Source: Diphasiastrum complanatum | Taxonomy: Eukaryota > Streptophyta > Lycopodiopsida > Lycopodiales > Lycopodiaceae | Assembly (NCBI GenBank): GCA_029204225.1 | Contig: CM055100.1 | Coordinates: 28,102,649-28,166,648, forward strand | DNA length: 64,000 nucleotides | Reading direction: 5' to 3' | Shown: one piece after another, positions 35,317 to 46,296 of the stretch | How the letters are laid out: each line of letters starts with the position of its first letter | Position numbering within the stretch: the stretch's first letter is position 1 | The notes under the pieces: model-generated | Told to the model about the DNA's origin: nothing | The model's database searches: none | The model's input: the letters and a program-made list of their open reading frames with translations, nothing else | Position numbers and translations under genes: made by a program

Positions 35317-36526
35317 GCTTTCCTCGACCCCCTCCCACCTTTAACCCTTCCTCCTACTCCGCATTTAATTTTTCTGAAACATTCATTCCAACTTACCCAA
35401 TTCTTCTATCTCCCCTTTCTTCATCACCTTCTAGCCAAATAATGGGCCCATCAAAAGGTCCAGCTGACACCTACAAAGCCCGATGGGACGAGTTCCTCCA
35501 ACAACTCCACTCCCCCGATGCCGCGCATAACTTATTGTTTTCGCCTCCTCCTGAACCGTTCCACCCCGTACCCCTCTCCCCAGATCATTCCATCCCTGAC
35601 CCTCCAGAAACTAACATGGACATGGGGGGTGATGATGACTTCTTGGCAGCCCAACCAGAAACGAGAAGGTTCTCGTCCAAACCAGACACGGGTGCAGATG
35701 AGCCATCAACAAGCGAGTGAGCAAAAGAGAGAGATACGGGGGCACCAAGGCCCTAGACGATTATCTCACAAGGCCATCCCAACTGCGTAGGACAACTTCT
35801 CCTACCAGGCCCAGAGGCAAACTGGCTGACACGAGAGAGTCAGAGAAGTTTGAGAAGAAATACCCTCCCAACATGAGAGGAGGCAAAGAAGACATTGATC
35901 AAAGCCAATATTCCACCAGGGCCGAGATCATTGCCGCACTACAACTGCAGCCAGAATGGCGGAGTAAAGTCCTGAAGGATAGCAGGCGACTTTAGGAGTA
36001 TTTGAAGGCACCGACATGAAAGCGAGTGGATTCCTTTTACATGCCACTCAAACGCAGAAACCCATGGCCGGTGGAAAAGCCTCAAGTGGAGTTAGTAAAC
36101 TAGCCAGTCATTCCGGGAATTACAGAGAGAACCTCCCCGGATAATCTGAGGCTCTAGTTACTAGACTTTGGGCATAAATACAAGTCAAGTGCCGATCTCT
36201 GCGTGCAAAAAAGTGCCGAATATTGCAGATCCATGGCCTTCCTGATGCAGCAAGAGTGTTTCTGGGATTGAGGCTTGGATCCCATTAGGATCAACCCAAA
36301 TACGGCCCTCCAATCAGAAGAAGACCATGAGATGATGGCCAAGCTATACTACAGAGCGGCCTTCATGTCGTCACGCTATGTGACCATGGTGGAAGACTGG
36401 CAGGAGATGGGCTTTGTCAAAAAGATAAGAGAATATCTGGGGCCCCTTAATTTCGGAAGTAAGCTTTGCTTCCAAGTTTTTGAAGCCCTGGGCCAGAAGA
36501 TGAGCGAGCGAAAGCAGACGGCGTGA
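35313..36526 (+). pseudogene. Unit X ORF2: unknown protein
   Basis: ATG 35313 overlaps the ORF1 stop as ATGA. The N-terminal 135 codons are Pro/Ser-rich, with DTYKARWDEFLQQL. A frame change near 35717 leads to RERYGGTKALDDYLTRPSQ, a basic region and then a globular-looking part ending MMAKLYYRAAFMSSRYVTMVEDWQ. Stops near 35993, 36017, 36101, 36155 and 36269 are TAG or TGA only. I recognise no family. The product without breaks would be about 400 residues. A C-terminal gag-like or capsid-like role would be speculation. Confidence 0.5.
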
Positions 36527-36734
36527 CGACGAGGTGAACAAGATTCACAAGAAGTGCTCAAGAGGGCTGGTATGTAGCGGCCAATTGAGAAACTTCCAAT
36601 TTTGGTGAATAAATTTTGCGGATAATAAGCACCTGGTTTTACGGAAGCGAACGAAAATCCACGCTTTGCCAAGTGCCAAGCGGAAGACATCACCGGTGTT
36701 GCAGTGGGTCCTGCAACAGATTAGGGGTGGATAA

Positions 36735-37509
36735 TGTTAGCCGATTCTCTAGTGTCGAGCCAAGCTGAAGACACAAGTTATCTCTCACCCATGACCGAGG
36801 AGGTCTCATAAGGAAGAGAGCAGAAGAAGCTGAGAGCTACAATTATTGATCTCTTTTGAGTCAAGCAACAATTTTACAATGAGATCTTGGCTTCGTAAGG
36901 TAAACGAGTTGGCTTTTATTGCTCAGGTGATGCACAAAAGATCAAAGAGACTACTACTCATGGGCGTTAATTTGGTGAGGAAACTATCAAATCACATTTC
37001 ATTCTTTTGTTAACATAGACAATTAGATTGAACATAATTTGGAGATATGCATTGTTTTTGGCTGTCCTTTCCTTATGAGTACTATGACTGTTTGGTTTGC
37101 CTAGACAAAAACACACATATGTCTAGATCTTCATCAAATCCTTGTTCATGGCAATGATCTTGAGTAATATTTCTATGAGCATGCTTGATTCCTTTGCATT
37201 GTGGATTAACTAGATCCTTGTTTCTTGTTTCTTGTTTAGTTGTGGATTAGCATTCAGTTCTTGCTTGTGGAATCTTGTAGTAATCAACATTCAAGTAAAC
37301 TAGATAGGCTGGTTTGTGGCATAGATCTTGCATACTCCCTTACAACCAGTTCTTGATTGTTCTTGAGTAATCTAAGCATCAAGTGATGAGTGTTTCTTGA
37401 TTCTTAGATTGTTAAAATGCTGCTAGGAATCTTGTTTCTTGTTTCTTGATACTTGTTTTCAGTAGCTAATCTAGTTCTTGATTGTTTTCTGGTTTAGTAG
37501 TTAGTAGTA
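36735..37509 (+). mobile_element. Non-coding junction region of unit X and Copia-C
   Basis: It begins with TGTTAGCCGAT, also found at the start of unit X, preceded by a purine-rich AGGGGTGGATAA that could be a polypurine tract. The following sequence does not match the unit X start, so a full LTR is not shown. From about 37100 there is T-rich sequence with repeated TTGTTTCTTG, which looks like a retroelement leader. Confidence 0.35.
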
Positions 37510-38866
37510 GGATCGCTCTCTGCGGTATTGACTATGATGAGACCTTTGCACCCGTGGCAAAGATGGTAACTATTCGAATCCTAATCTCTCTTGCAACTCT
37601 TTATGATTGGGATATGTGGCAAATGGATGTTACTAATGCCTTCTTGAATGGTGATCTTGAAGAAGATATTTACATGGAGCAACCCGAGGCTATGTTTCAC
37701 ATGATGAGCCTAATCATGTGTGCTATCTCCAAAAGAGTTTGTATGGGCTAAAGCAAGCACCAAGGAGTTGGTATGCTAAGCTCAATTCCTTCTTACTTTC
37801 TCAAAACTTTGTTATGAGTGAGTATGATCATTCTCTCTACTTTAGATTGAATGAAAATGATATCACTTTACTTTTGATCTATGTTGATGACATTATCTTA
37901 AGTGGTGGTAACAATCTAGATATAGATGAAATCAAGATGGCACTCAAAAGAGAGTTTGAAATTCAAGATCTTGGTAAACTTCATTATATCTTAGGAATAG
38001 AGATTATTAGAACTTCTAAATCTACATTCATATGTCAAGAAAAGTATGTTAACTCTATTCTAAAAAGGTTTCATATGGAAGATTGTAAAGTTGTTTCTAC
38101 TCCTATGGAATCAAATGTAAAACTAACTACAAGAAGTAATGAAAGATCCTTCAAGGACATTACTCTCTATAGAAAGCTAATAGGATCTCTTATATGGTTA
38201 ACCATCACAAGACCTGATCTAAGCTTTGTGGTTGGTAAACTAAGTCAATTTATGCAAGATCCTAGTGAGGCTCATTGGAAGCTAGGAAAGAGAGTACTTA
38301 GATACATCTCGGGATCTAGAGATTTTGGCATCTTGTATGGAGGTACTACACCTAACCTTTGTGGATTTTCAGATTCAGATTTTGCAGGTGATCAAATGGA
38401 TAGGAAGTCAACAAGTGCCTTTGCAATCTATCTTGGAGATGGAGTGGTCTCATGGCTATCAAAGAAGCAACCAACTATCTCTCTATCTTCCACCGAAGCC
38501 GAGTACAAGGCATTAACAACATGCACCAAGGAGATTCTTTGGATCAAGAGGATGTTATTGGATCTTCACTTGCTGGAACCAGAGAAGACTCCAATCATAC
38601 TTTGTGATAACCTTTCAGCCCAAAGCTTGGCAAGCAATCCTGTTTTTCATGCAAGGAGCAAGCACATTGAGATTGCTCACCATTTTGTGAGAGATCAAGT
38701 CATTGCCAAAGAGGTGGAGCTTCAACATGTCTCTTCAAAGGAGTGTGTGGCTGATATCTTCACCAAACCATTGGGAAAGGACCTATATTTAATGCATAGA
38801 TCTAATCTTGGAATGTGCTCAAAGACTATGTTGAAACTAGCATCCAATGTTGAAGAGGGAGTGTGA
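37510..38866 (+). pseudogene. Copia-C reverse transcriptase and RNase H, 5'-truncated
   Basis: It starts in the RT at GIDYDETFAPVAKM, with MDVTNAFLNGDLEEDIYM. A one-base deletion near 37690 shifts the frame (QPEG to QPEA). From 37718 a 382-codon frame is intact: SLYGLKQAPRSWY, YVDDIILSGGN (active site with one extra residue), TRPDLSFVVGKLSQF, then RNase H SDSDFAGD, SSTEAEYKAL, LCDNLSAQSLA, RSKHIEIAHHFVRD and VADIFTKPLGKD. Gag, protease and integrase are missing. It belongs to the same broad group as Copia-A and Copia-F. Confidence 0.9.
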
Positions 38867-39516
38867 AAATTGTCAACATTTCCTAGCTAGTTTGAGGCCT
38901 AAATTGGCTAAAATTGTAAATAGTTTTGGTTCTGGAGTTTCACACGTGTGAACCAGGCCACAATGTTTTTATTTACTGTATTTTTTCAGTATGATGAAGT
39001 GTCAAACTTCATACCCTTCAAAATGAGACCATTTTGATGTATTTTGGTCATATAAGCCATTTTTAGCTATTTTTCCTATATAGGGAATATCTAGGGTCAA
39101 GTACCTTCTAGAGAGAGGAGAGAGAGTCATCTTCCTCATCCATAAATAGTAGGGAAGTCGTGGAGAACAGGTTGGAGAAACCTTTTGTATGCTTCATTGA
39201 GATCAATAGATCATTGTCATTGTTTCTTCCTCCATTGAGAGCATTGTTGTGTGTATTGTCTTCAAGCTATTGTGTATGATCTTAGGTGCTTTCCAAAAGT
39301 GGTAGGCTGATGTATTATGGACTGTATAATGCTATTTTGGGCCGCACTTGATGTTTATGGAAGTTTCCATTTGTGATAAATGCTTTTTGATCAAGTTCTT
39401 TGCATTCTAGGTAGCATAGAATGTGTTGCCAATTCCTAGCTTATGTAGTTTGGAGTGCAAGCATTCAAGCCAATGATCTTGGAGTTTAGATCCACTTAGG
39501 ATCTGTATTTTTCACA
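38862..39516 (+). mobile_element. Copia-C 3' LTR
   Basis: It runs from TGTGAAAATTGTC to TTTTTCACA (655 bp) and follows the purine tract GAAGAGGGAG. It contains CACACGTGTG at 38941-38950 and a TATATAGGG box near 39077. No 5' partner is seen. Confidence 0.8.
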
Positions 39517-41510
39517 GATACATGCACTCCCATTCCTAGCCCTGTGGACTCCCATGCCTAGCCTTGTGGACCCCAAAATTCAAAATACAAACAAAACTAT
39601 GCAACACCCTCAAAAAATGCCTAGCGATATTCCTTCAGAGGAAAGGATGAACAAAACTAGGAAGAGAATGGGGGTAGAGACCCATAACAAGAGAGTTATT
39701 CCCCAGGGACAACCATCAGCTACAATGCCTTTAGAAAAAACTGTCTTGAGGGCTCTAAAAAGGTAACTTCACTTGTGAAACCCAAAGACATCATTGATTA
39801 TGAATATGCTAACAAAAGTATCTGGAAAAAAATGATTGGGAAACGACCTCCTAGGATCTGCTTGGGAAAGGAAATCGCCAACACTTGGCTATCGCCTAGA
39901 GCCGCAAGGACTAAATAAAAAATACACCACCCTAGAAAAGGGGTGTGTTTAAGTAGTAGCGTAGGAAGTGTAGACCTACCAAAAATTTCAGATGATCTGA
40001 ACATAGAAGTAACTTTGTGGCAGTTTCTTAGACTACCCCCACTGATGAGAAAGAAAGTCAAACAACAGATAGGGTCGGTTGTTCTTCAAAAGCTAAACCA
40101 GCCAGGAAATTATAGGACAGCTCCGCCTAGTTGTGAGCTACAATACTACAATACCTAGCACGAGGCTGATAGAGATTTACCACCTACAAACCTTAAAGTA
40201 ACCCCTCAGGATAGACAAGATGAGACCAATGACAAGAGGCCCCTGACACACTCAGAAAACACACTCATACCAGAGAGGCTAGGGCAAGCGTATTGAAGAT
40301 AACCCAAAGTGAGTTACGAACAGACCCCCCTAGAGAAGAGTGGATGGAAGAGAGTGAATGGTAGGTGAGTCTTGGGAAATCCACTAAGTCTGAGGAGACA
40401 ATACCAGCAATACTTAGCCTCCTACACCTCGTGGATCATCAACATCATCTTCTACATCTTCGGAAGAACAAAAGAAGTGGCCAATTGAAGTTGTACCTCC
40501 AGACGAGGGCAACATAAATGGTAGCTCGAATTGGGAGGAAATTGAAGAACCGGTGTGGACCGACCCTATGAATACCGATCCAGATTCCATGACTTTCGAT
40601 AATGAACATGACCTATTCGACGATCACGTGACCATGGTGAGCATGAGTACATTGATACACGATGGGCTGAGTACCAAAACCCTACCCAAGAAATCCAAGA
40701 GATGCTAGTTGATACTCTCTATTGGGTGGATGACATGTCGGGCTATGATTCTGAAGTTGAAAATGAAGATTCTGAGTCTGGATTTAAAGATAAAGTAAGA
40801 AATATCCCAACCATGGATAGGAGCAAGGGTGAGGAAATCTATGATATGGCCGGAAGAATATTCCAAGCTACATGTACGAATCTCTCATTTCTACTATGGA
40901 GTCAAGATATACATGAGAATCACATGCATCAAACGAGAGATCTGAGTAATTTAGTCTCCTATTCCATATATCATGATAGACCTATAACAGAAGATGAATA
41001 GCCCGACAACAAGATTGATGTTGGGTAGGCAACGTGATGGAAATCCACCCTTATCCTTGATTTTACCTAGGGGATAAAAGAAAAATTGGAAGTTGTGTTC
41101 TATTTTCATTTGTTCATTTTGGTGAAGTTCTTTTCCATTCGGTATGTTACAAAAAAAGGAAAAAAAGAAGTCATTGTTGTTGTATGCATTAACACTTGTT
41201 GAAGTGCAAAAATCAGATGATCCAAAGTCAAAATCATTTGCACCCACCATCACTGCACCCACATCACATTAAACACAATGTGTTTGAAACATTTATTGCA
41301 AGCTTGAGTGAATGCATCCATATCCATTGAGCTGCATAGGGCATTGTGCATTATTGTAATGGGCATATGTTTGACTGACATAGAAGTATATGGCGGGGTT
41401 AGAGAAAAAAATTGGGAATGGAAACATTGCAGCGGGGAGGGGAGTGACTCCTTTGCCCAATGGATAAGGCACTGGAAAAAAGAAAAAAAAAATCATGTTG
41501 ACATTGCTTG
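39517..41510. other. Coding-like but decayed sequence, family unclear
   Basis: Plus-strand frames (39554-39766, 39943-40158, 40702-41001) look like debris of a longer protein, with an acidic segment DMSGYDSEVENEDSESGF at about 40730. I see no motif that assigns them. They may belong to a retroelement gag or to a captured gene. Confidence 0.35.
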
Positions 41511-42177
41511 ACGACTACCCAGATCTGGCAATTTCCAGGATTCAAAGAGATGCCAAAGCGTTGACGTTGGATAAAAAGACAGATGACGTGTTTTTTCTGA
41601 ATGCTTTTTCAAGCACAGACATGACGTGTTTTTTCTGAATGTGCACCTAAATCGTCCAAGTAAACCTCTAGGGTATCTCCCATCTGCTGAGAAAAGGCAG
41701 CTTGCATAACATGTTAGAAAGTGCTAGGAGCATTACAGAGACCAAAAGGCATGACTTTCCAACAGAATGTTTTCCATTCTGTGGCAAAAGCGGTTTTATG
41801 TTGACCTTCAGCAATTTGAATCATATTGTATTCGCTAAAGCCATCTAAGAAGGAGTAGGCCTCATCTCTTGCTAGATTTTCTAAGATGGATTCTCCAAAA
41901 GGTAATGGAAAATGATCGCGTTCTGTGATGGCATTAAGTTTTTTAAATCGACACAGATGCGGAGTTTTTCATTTTTCTTAGGAACAATGACGATTGGAGA
42001 GACCCACTCAGTATGGTCGATTTCATAGATGAATCCTTCATCTAACAAGTGTTGTAATTCTTCTTTGATTTTGGCCTTGTAGATCGGATTACATCCATAG
42101 GGACGGCTAGCAGTTGGTTTCGCACCCGGTTTAAGGGGAATATGATGCACAACTACTTGGGGTGAGACTCCTTTCAT
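41511..42177 (-). pseudogene. Ty3/gypsy reverse transcriptase fragment
   Basis: The minus-strand frame reads HHIPLKPGAKPTASRPYGCNP, IKEELQHLLDEGFI, WVSPIVIVPKKNEKLRICVDLKNL, which is the classic start of gypsy RT. It then continues through frame changes with FPLPFGESILENLA, YSFLDGFSEYNMIQIA (catalytic Asp), FCWKVMPFGLCNAPSTF, and near 41650 VYLDDLGAHS, where the YLDD active site survives. A 21-bp motif GACGTGTTTTTTCTGAATG occurs twice (41586 and 41623). RNase H and integrase are absent below 41511. Confidence 0.85.
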
Positions 42178-43182
42178 GTCTTTATAGGATCAAGCAAAGA
42201 GATATTTGCGCAGAAGCTTTTCAAGCCTTCTACGTTGTTCTCGATTGAGATGAGCCCCAACGTGGACAAAGTATTCGTTACATTCATTTTAGGAGAGAGT
42301 GATGGTTCGGGTAGGGCCTTCATAGGGTGAATTACCATTTGGCTCACGTTGAGCTTGGGGTAATTGGATGGTTACATCCTCAATCATATAGTCCTTAAAA
42401 TATGTAGGCACATCATGGGCTGGGGATTCAATGAGGGCCTTGCCTTTCAACTGTCTGGATGGTAATTTGGGAGGTTTGGGGATTGGCATATGATGCGATC
42501 TCAAGAACTTCCTTAATAGTGGTAAGGTCTCTAGGCGGCTAAATTTGAAGGGGTTTCTTCATCTTTTCTTTCATGGTATGGCCACAAGGTTGTGGCTTTG
42601 GAGGACGAGGCATGCGGATGAGGGAGTGGTGGCACATCATGGAGGATCTTGTCATTGATTTGAAAGATTGTTTGGATAATTTGGTCATTTGACATGGTAG
42701 AGCTTGGTATCAGGTTTTTCGACTATAACCTTGGCAACTGGTTCCACTTTCGATGACTGTTGTCGTAAGGCCTTGAGTGGAAGTGCTTCCATGTAGTTGA
42801 GGATCTAAATATCAGAAATGTCCAATTCATCTGGGCAATTCTGAATTCATAAGACATTTTTGTCATCTACGAATAAATCTTTTGACTCATCAGTAGGTAG
42901 CAACTCATCATTGTGTGGAAGAATATCAATAAAATCGATATTAATGATAGGTGTATCTAGATCAAGTAATGGTTCGTTATCGGTCAGAGGAGTATAGGCA
43001 CAATCATCCTGATGTTGAACACAATAGTAGGCACTCACACAATCAATGGTAGCTAAACTGTGACTCCAGTTTATGATATCAATAGATTCAACATAATGAC
43101 CTTTTTCGTGGGTGGACTGGTATAGCTCAAACAGTGAATTAGTAGTAGAGGATCCCTTGTCGTGAAACCGTGCAAGTTTGAG
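42178..43182 (-). pseudogene. Ty3/gypsy protease-RT linker, decayed
   Basis: Short minus-strand frames with acidic and Pro-rich composition lie between the protease (right of Copia-D) and RT. They have many stops. Position and strand place them in the gypsy polyprotein; no domain is recognisable. Confidence 0.5.
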
Positions 43183-43187
43183 TTTGA

Positions 43188-44213
43188 TGAAGAAACAAAA
43201 TGTTTCTAACTACAAAGCCTTGCTAGCTTTCAGCCCTCAACCTGACGAAGATGTTCGCAAACACGAAAGTCAGGAGACACGAAACACGAAAAGTTTTGCG
43301 AAAACGAAAGTCAAAGGAGACGATCACGAACGGTTCGCAAACATGAAAGATTCACGAACGAGAATCTTTTGTGGTCCAATACAAGAGAAAGACAGACGAG
43401 CAAAACCAACGATGGAAATGAAACCAACGACGCGACACGAAAAATGTTGCGAAACCCATTTTGCCCCCACGCTCCAAAGAGTACCAACAAAGATCACGCA
43501 AGTACCCAGAAGTACAAAAATCTGATCTGATGGCATGACGTCAATAGATACTCCCTAGTTCATGGCTAATCTGCCACTCTTGTAATTCCCTGATTAGTTG
43601 TAGATGCTTAAGCACTCTAATCTTAGATTTACATAGAGCAACTATACGAACTGGATAATACTTGACATGTAGATCAGTGAGATGACAGGATACACATACA
43701 ACGTAGTAGTCTGATGTTAGTAAGCAATCAAGACGAAATCACAGAATACATGTCCGCTTGCGTGCAAAGACAATTCTGTCTAGGATCTGTAGATCCAACT
43801 GTCCGCTAGTAAAGCGAGACCATTACTCGTGAGAGAACCATGTTTCTCCCACGCCACTGCACTGTGTGGATTTGCATGCAATGCTTGAAGAAAACAGAGG
43901 AAGATCAATATGGCTGATTTTTCTTGTTGTGTCTGATCTCGAATTCAAATTCGTCTGTTGTTATTCGTATGTCTAAGTTTTTTTGTTCTTTTGAATTCCG
44001 CACCTTGGTTGAAACTATGTTGAATGCTGCATTAATTTTATAAATGTAGATCAGTAGTGCCTGACTACATTCTGGAGGATTGTAGGAGTGATTCAGCTGG
44101 CAGTGTCCAGCAATCGCATCTGAACTCCATCTAAATCACACGAGAATCAACTGTTTCACGATTCTCTCTTATTTGATTCTCATCAATGGTATTAGAGCAT
44201 ATTACACTCTTTA
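43188..44213 (+). mobile_element. Copia-D 5' LTR
   Basis: It runs from TGAAGAAACAAAATG to CACTCTTTA, followed by G and the primer site TGGTATCAGATCC (44215-44227). An internal look-alike TGGTATTAGAGC at 44187 lies inside the LTR, since the same sequence is also present at the end of the 3' LTR. The flank is TTTGA at 43183-43187 against TTTGC at 47367-47371, a 5-bp duplication with one mismatch. About 1026 bp. Confidence 0.85.
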
Positions 44214-44332
44214 GTGGTATCAGATCCGGCTATCATGTCATATTTCGACATAGCCAAGAAGCTAGCAGATCCATGAGGCCAAGCATTCAAACAAACAACC
44301 ATCAACAAGGGAACAAACTCCAAGAAACACTG

Positions 44333-44993
44333 GCTTCAATCAGCAACATGCAGAGCAAGATTTGCACAATACTTGATTCTTCAGGATCTAACATTCTAGT
44401 CTAGAAAGTTAAGACATCACTGATACTCAAGGGCGAAGGACTCTTCCCCTGGGTGGATGGCACAGAAGAAATGCCTACAACAACAGGCAAGGAGCTACGC
44501 GAGTGGAGGGAGAAAAATGACAAGGCAGTAGCCTTGCTATCATCTTTCATCGAAGATAGTCTCACACTTGACCTAGCTACACTCTCCAAAGCTAAGGAGA
44601 TATGGAATGCATTACTCACCAAGTTTCAGACAAAAATCAAGAAGTCAAATCATGATGCTGGAAGATTAGCTGACGAATTTATAGTGGGATAAAAAAGACC
44701 TTACTTCTTTTGTAAGAAAGATGAAGGATCTGTTTTTGTCACTACATAACTCTGGAGCAGAGAACGTTGTGTCAGCTGAGAAGCAACTCACGTACCTGTC
44801 GAGAGCCTTACCCAGATCATTCCAGACAACGAGAATCCTACTCGCGAAAGATCCTACCATGAACCTCGAAAAGGTGATTGTCAAGATTCGAGAGGAAGTC
44901 GAGGCTAGAGAACATTTTGATCACAAAGATGGTTCTGACCAGGCCCTCTATGGCAACAAAGAAAAATCCAAGAAGCAATTCAAGCCTAAGAGG
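44333..44993 (+). pseudogene. Copia-D gag, first part
   Basis: The frame near 44333 encodes ASISNMQSKICTIL and GSNIL; a TAG replaces Trp of the conserved WKVK at about 44401. Then GEGLFPWVDGTEEMPTTTGKELREWREKNDKAV, LDLATLSKAKEIW and, after a frameshift near 44640, DLTSFVRKMKDLFLSLHNSG and ILLAKDPTMNLEKVIVKIREEVE. It is the closest relative of Copia-B gag. It is interrupted at 44993 by an inverted-repeat insert. Confidence 0.85.
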
Positions 44994-45369
44994 CATTAGA
45001 GGAGTTCTAAATCCCAAAAAGACCCTTTGTAAAGATTCTTTTTATATTTTTTCACAAATTTTTCTTACACATGGATCAATCAAAACACTCAAATTTGAAA
45101 TCTACGTAACGTAATTTTTTGAGTCCACATTTTGATTCCATACTAAAAATGGCATAACTTTTTAGTAGTAAGTTCGAATTTAGCAAAAATTGGTGCATTA
45201 GAAAGTGCTTGACAAGGGCTTTCCAATGATATGTTAGATGGCATACTTCTGAGCTACGATTAAAAAGTTATGGCAAGTCAAAAGTATTAGTATTATAATA
45301 TTTTAATAATAAGAAAGGCATCTTGCACGAATTCTTAAAGGGTCTTTTTGACTCAAAACTCCTTTAATG
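44994..45369. mobile_element. Inverted-repeat insert in Copia-D gag (MITE-like)
   Basis: A 376-bp insert absent from the Copia-B copy of the same gag. It starts CATTAGAGGAGTT and ends AACTCCTTTAATG. The terminal inverted repeats extend about 36 bp, both with AAAAAGACCCTTT. Joining the flanks gives AAGAGGGAGTC exactly as in Copia-B, so no target duplication is visible. It codes for nothing and is AT-rich. The superfamily is unknown. Confidence 0.8.
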
Positions 45370-45858
45370 GAGTCGAATCAGAGGCAGGATTGTGACCAGC
45401 AAGCAAAGGGGACCAGCAAGAGCAACTGGAAGAGCAAAGAGAGGTCAAAACAACAAGGTGCAGACAAGAAGACTTGCATGAGATGCAGAAGAGACGGGCA
45501 TACAATTGATACATGCTGGCTCAATCCCAAGATTCAGTGTATCCATTGCCACAAGAAAGGTCACGCAGCCATGGATTGCCGCCAAAATTCGAGAAACAAG
45601 TCAACACAGAACAGACAGGAGAACAGCAACAGTTCATCCTATGTCGAGGAGCCCGAGAGCTCGAAGATGGGCGAAGAAAGAACGAACAGAAATTGTTTGA
45701 CTGCTTGCATCTGTGAAGACGTGTGTGCAGCATCAACATCTGACACACATGAGGTGATTCTAGACTCAGGAGCCACCTCACACTTCGTGACATCAAGATG
45801 AATCATGTCTGATTTCAGAAGTGTAGATCCTTCAAGATTCATAGTTATTGGAGGAGGT
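45370..45858 (+). pseudogene. Copia-D zinc knuckles and protease
   Basis: Two CCHC knuckles, CMRCRRDGHTIDTC and CIHCHKKGHAAMDC, are intact in one 144-codon frame, followed by the protease motif VILDSGATSHFV. The frame ends at TGA (45799-45801), where Arg would fit. The protease then runs to about 45858, where it is joined directly to the end of RT. Confidence 0.85.
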
Positions 45859-46254
45859 AAGTTATACCTTCACCAGTCCAGATACACCCAGAAGATCCTA
45901 GAGAATTTTGGGATGCTGAACTGCAAAGGAGCAAACACTCCAATGCTCGCAGGGATGGTGTTGACAAATGATGACTGTCCAAAGACTGAGAAAAAAGGAG
46001 AACAAATGTAGCTGGACGAATTGGGCAAAACAAGGAACGAGCCTCTGGTCTTGCAGATGGACAACACCTCTGCAATACACCTGACGAAAGATCATGTGTT
46101 CCATTCCAGAACGAAGCACATTGCGACCAAGTACCACTCGATCAGGGATCTTACTGAAAAAAAGATGTTACAAACCACCTTCATTAGAACGAAAGACATG
46201 GTTGATGACATCTTCACTAAAGCCCTGGACAAAGGACTCTTTGAGAGATAGAGG
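45859..46254 (+). pseudogene. Copia-D RT end and RNase H remnant
   Basis: After the deletion junction the frame reads KLYLHQSRYTQKILENFGM, normally at the end of RT. After a second deletion near 46010 it reads LQMDNTSAIHLTKD (RNase H Asp), FHSRTKHIATKYHSIRD and VDDIFTKALDKGLFE. All of integrase and most of RT are missing, so this copy is non-autonomous. Confidence 0.85.
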
Positions 46255-46296
46255 AGTAGTCTCGGGATCGTAAGCTATCATGTTTTGAGAGGGAGC

